Positions 6,472-7,604 of a stretch of 7,604 nucleotides of DNA are shown piece after piece. Source of the DNA: Acholeplasmataceae bacterium (GTDB lineage Bacteria > Bacillota_I > Bacilli_A > Acholeplasmatales > Acholeplasmataceae); NCBI GenBank assembly GCA_030656435.1, contig JAUSOA010000218.1, positions 1 through 7,604 of the forward strand, given 5' to 3'. The first letter of the stretch is position 1; every line of letters starts with the position of its first letter. A program made the position numbers and the translations under genes. The notes below the pieces were generated by a model, which did not search any database, had not been told where the DNA came from, and saw nothing but the letters and a program-made list of their open reading frames with translations.

Positions 6472-6522
6472 TCGTATATTCATCTTTTCTTTGAGTGTTT
6501 TATAAGTCAACTAGAGAATTTT

Positions 6523-6549
6523 AAAAAAAAATGAGGCTCGGCCTCATTT
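6523..6549 (-). terminator. Strong rho-independent terminator of the phosphatidylglycerophosphatase gene
   Basis: On the minus strand AAATGAGGC and GCCTCATTT (6549-6541 and 6537-6529) form a perfect 9-bp stem around a CGA loop, followed by an uninterrupted T run to 6523. The stem begins inside the TAA stop codon of the upstream gene. It isolates that gene from the histidine kinase. Confidence 0.9.
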
Positions 6550-7066
6550 AAGTTGCGAAACGATGTGCGATTGAACTTGCTGCAGCTGCTGAGATAGCAC
6601 CTACAATATCATCAAGGAATGTATTACATACTCCTGGTTTCTTACCTTCTTCATCAAGCTTACCGATAATCCCTGGTTTTGTTTTGTCAACAAATCCAAA
6701 ATTAGTAAACCCAATCGAACCGTAGACATTTACAATAGCTAATGCTAATACTTCATCAATTCCGTATAGTCCATAGTCTTCCATAAGCATTGTTGAAAGC
6801 GGCTCAGAGAGCAACCCTTTCTCAGCTAAAATATCAAGTTCAAGACCAGTCAAGACTGCATTTTGAACCTCTCTTTTCATGACGACTCTTTTAACATGTT
6901 CTAAGCATAGTTCAAAAGAAAGCGTGGGTAAATATTTGATTTGTAAATCCAACGTGATTTGTGCCATATCTTCGAGTAAAACTCCACGGTCTGCTAAACG
7001 CTTAACTACAATTTCATACTTTTCAATATCATTTAATCTATTTTCATCCTTATACATAACGCTCAT
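6548..7066 (-). CDS. yutG: Phosphatidylglycerophosphatase A family protein (YutG/LtrC-like)
   Basis: 172-residue soluble member of the PgpA family, whose E. coli member removes the phosphate from phosphatidylglycerol phosphate; Bacillus YutG and Listeria LtrC are the close relatives. The signature acidic blocks align with E. coli PgpA: GIDEVLALAIVNVYGSIGF (102-120) for WDEFVG, FVDKTKPGI (125-133) for LDMWKPWPI, and FLDDIVGAISAAAA (150-163) for IDDIVAGVISAG. Unlike E. coli PgpA it has no transmembrane helices; the first 90 residues are helical, with KREVQNAVLTGLELD (64-78) typical of YutG. The start is ATG 7066, eight bases after AAGGAG (7080-7075); an in-frame TTG at 7072 is only two bases from that site and is unlikely. 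Own promoter and terminator make it monocistronic. The phosphatase reaction is established for PgpA, less so for the soluble branch. Confidence 0.88.
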   Translation of the reverse strand: MSVMYKDENRLNDIEKYEIVVKRLADRGVLLEDMAQITLDLQIKYLPTLSFELCLEHVKRVVMKREVQNAVLTGLELDILAEKGLLSEPLSTMLMEDYGLYGIDEVLALAIVNVYGSIGFTNFGFVDKTKPGIIGKLDEEGKKPGVCNTFLDDIVGAISAAAASSIAHRFAT

Positions 7067-7109
7067 ATTCAATACTCCTTTTTCTCGTAATCGGTATAGT
7101 GTATTTTCT

Positions 7110-7137
7110 ATTATACATGAATTGTCTATAATATCAA
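7110..7137 (-). promoter_or_regulatory. Promoter of the phosphatidylglycerophosphatase gene
   Basis: Minus-strand TTGATA (7137-7132) and TATAAT (7115-7110) are 16 bases apart. The inferred start near 7103 gives a leader of about 37 bases ending in AAAAAGGAG. This is the best vegetative-type promoter on the minus strand of the window. Confidence 0.65.
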
Positions 7138-7203
7138 ACGCTTCATATCCTTTTATTGAAAAACTTTTTTCATAATCATGGAAACCTTAATATTTGAACA
7201 AAG

Positions 7204-7604
7204 TTATGGATTTTTCTTAATAATCATCTTGTCATTAGCAAGATAAATGATGTCGCTCGTTTTAATATCACTTCTACCAATTAGAAAATCAGAAGTTAAT
7301 ATTTGTGCTCCACTAGAAACCGCATTTTCAAAGTCAGTAGCGTTGAAAACCAAGTTGGAATCAATTCTTGTTCTTACAATAAAGTTTTCTGCTACTAAGG
7401 GAGCAATCTCTGCGATTGATGGATTGTTATTAACAATAAATGAAGCATAATCTTGGTTTACTCCTTCGCTATAGCCACCAATAAACATTGGTAGAGTTGC
7501 TAAGCTTTGGTCAAGATTGTAATACATCTGTGTAAAGTTACCTGGGTGCAAAACAAAGATTACCTTGCCTAAAAGTGAGTGAACGCTTGGCCAGCCAGTC
7601 GTTT
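7204..7604 (-). CDS. Ca2+-dependent phosphoinositide-specific phospholipase C-like protein, C-terminal part
   Basis: The reading frame is open to the window edge (132 residues to TAA at 7206-7204); the start is outside, and the TTG at 7551 is an internal leucine. Features resemble the C-terminal part of the PI-PLC-C1 family: GWPSVHSLLGKVIFVLHPG (3-21 of the visible part), a run leading to FIVNNNP (55-61), FIVRTRIDSN (74-83) and SGAQILTSDF (97-106). In that family these follow the TIM-barrel catalytic residues, which would be in the unseen part. The family cleaves phosphoinositides or related glycerophosphodiesters; the substrate here is unknown, and secretion cannot be judged without the N-terminus. 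No clear terminator follows, so some read-through into the phosphatase gene is possible. Confidence 0.72.
   Translation of the reverse strand, partial: TTGWPSVHSLLGKVIFVLHPGNFTQMYYNLDQSLATLPMFIGGYSEGVNQDYASFIVNNNPSIAEIAPLVAENFIVRTRIDSNLVFNATDFENAVSSGAQILTSDFLIGRSDIKTSDIIYLANDKMIIKKNP

Noticed and set aside
6505..6510. TTGACT as -35 of the kinase promoter
   Set aside because: It is 33 bases from the only good TATAAT and has no -10-like sequence 16-19 bases downstream.
7150..7172. A/T-only inverted repeat TGAAAAA...TTTTTCA after the PLC-like gene, as a terminator
   Set aside because: The stem has almost no G-C pairs and no T run follows on the minus strand, so it would not form a stable terminator.
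6879..7175. Plus-strand open frame of 98 codons opposite the start of yutG
   Set aside because: Mostly antisense to conserved YutG coding sequence and its promoter; serine-rich shadow composition with no domain.
7247..7450. Plus-strand open frame opposite the PLC-like gene
   Set aside because: Antisense to a conserved protein segment; no independent support.

Overview
The window is AT-rich DNA from a low-GC bacterium. TGA is not read as tryptophan: Trp codons are TGG and all genes end in TAA or another standard stop. Strong AAGGAG-type ribosome binding sites, a catabolite (cre)-like operator and Bacillus-like protein families (leucine dehydrogenase, YutG-type phosphatase, TipAS-type MerR) point to Bacillota or a standard-code Mollicutes relative such as the Acholeplasma/Izemoplasma group. 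I cannot place it more precisely. I see no tRNA, rRNA, CRISPR array, insertion sequence or phage gene.

Layout. A 5'-complete leucine dehydrogenase gene runs off the left edge (minus strand, 1-1011). It is divergent from a plus-strand MerR/TipAS regulator (1181-1939). The 169-base spacer between them is the densest regulatory stretch: an extended -10 promoter with a cre-like operator and a 20-bp perfect palindrome for the dehydrogenase, and a 19-bp-spacer MerR-type promoter for the regulator. A bidirectional terminator (about 1939-1963) separates merR from a convergent minus-strand operon, transcribed msrB (3949-3521), HSL-family alpha/beta hydrolase (3508-2591), CAT-like acetyltransferase (2589-1963). 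The last two genes are one base apart. Upstream on the same strand lies a separate transcription unit for a large cytosolic hybrid histidine kinase (6431-4035). Before it is a YutG/PgpA-type phosphatidylglycerophosphatase gene (7066-6548) with a strong terminator. At the right edge is the C-terminal part of a Ca2+-dependent phosphoinositide-specific phospholipase C-like protein (7604-7204, start outside the window).

How they may work together. Most units look independent: branched-chain amino acid deamination under carbon control, a drug-sensing regulator, oxidised-methionine repair with two small-molecule-modifying enzymes, a self-contained phosphorelay, and two lipid-phosphate enzymes side by side. 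Nothing here is clearly a new multi-gene system. The points most worth a second look are the internal start site that would make a free TipAS domain, the operators in front of the leucine dehydrogenase, the Asp-to-Glu pseudo-receiver in the kinase, and the acetyltransferase/esterase pairing.
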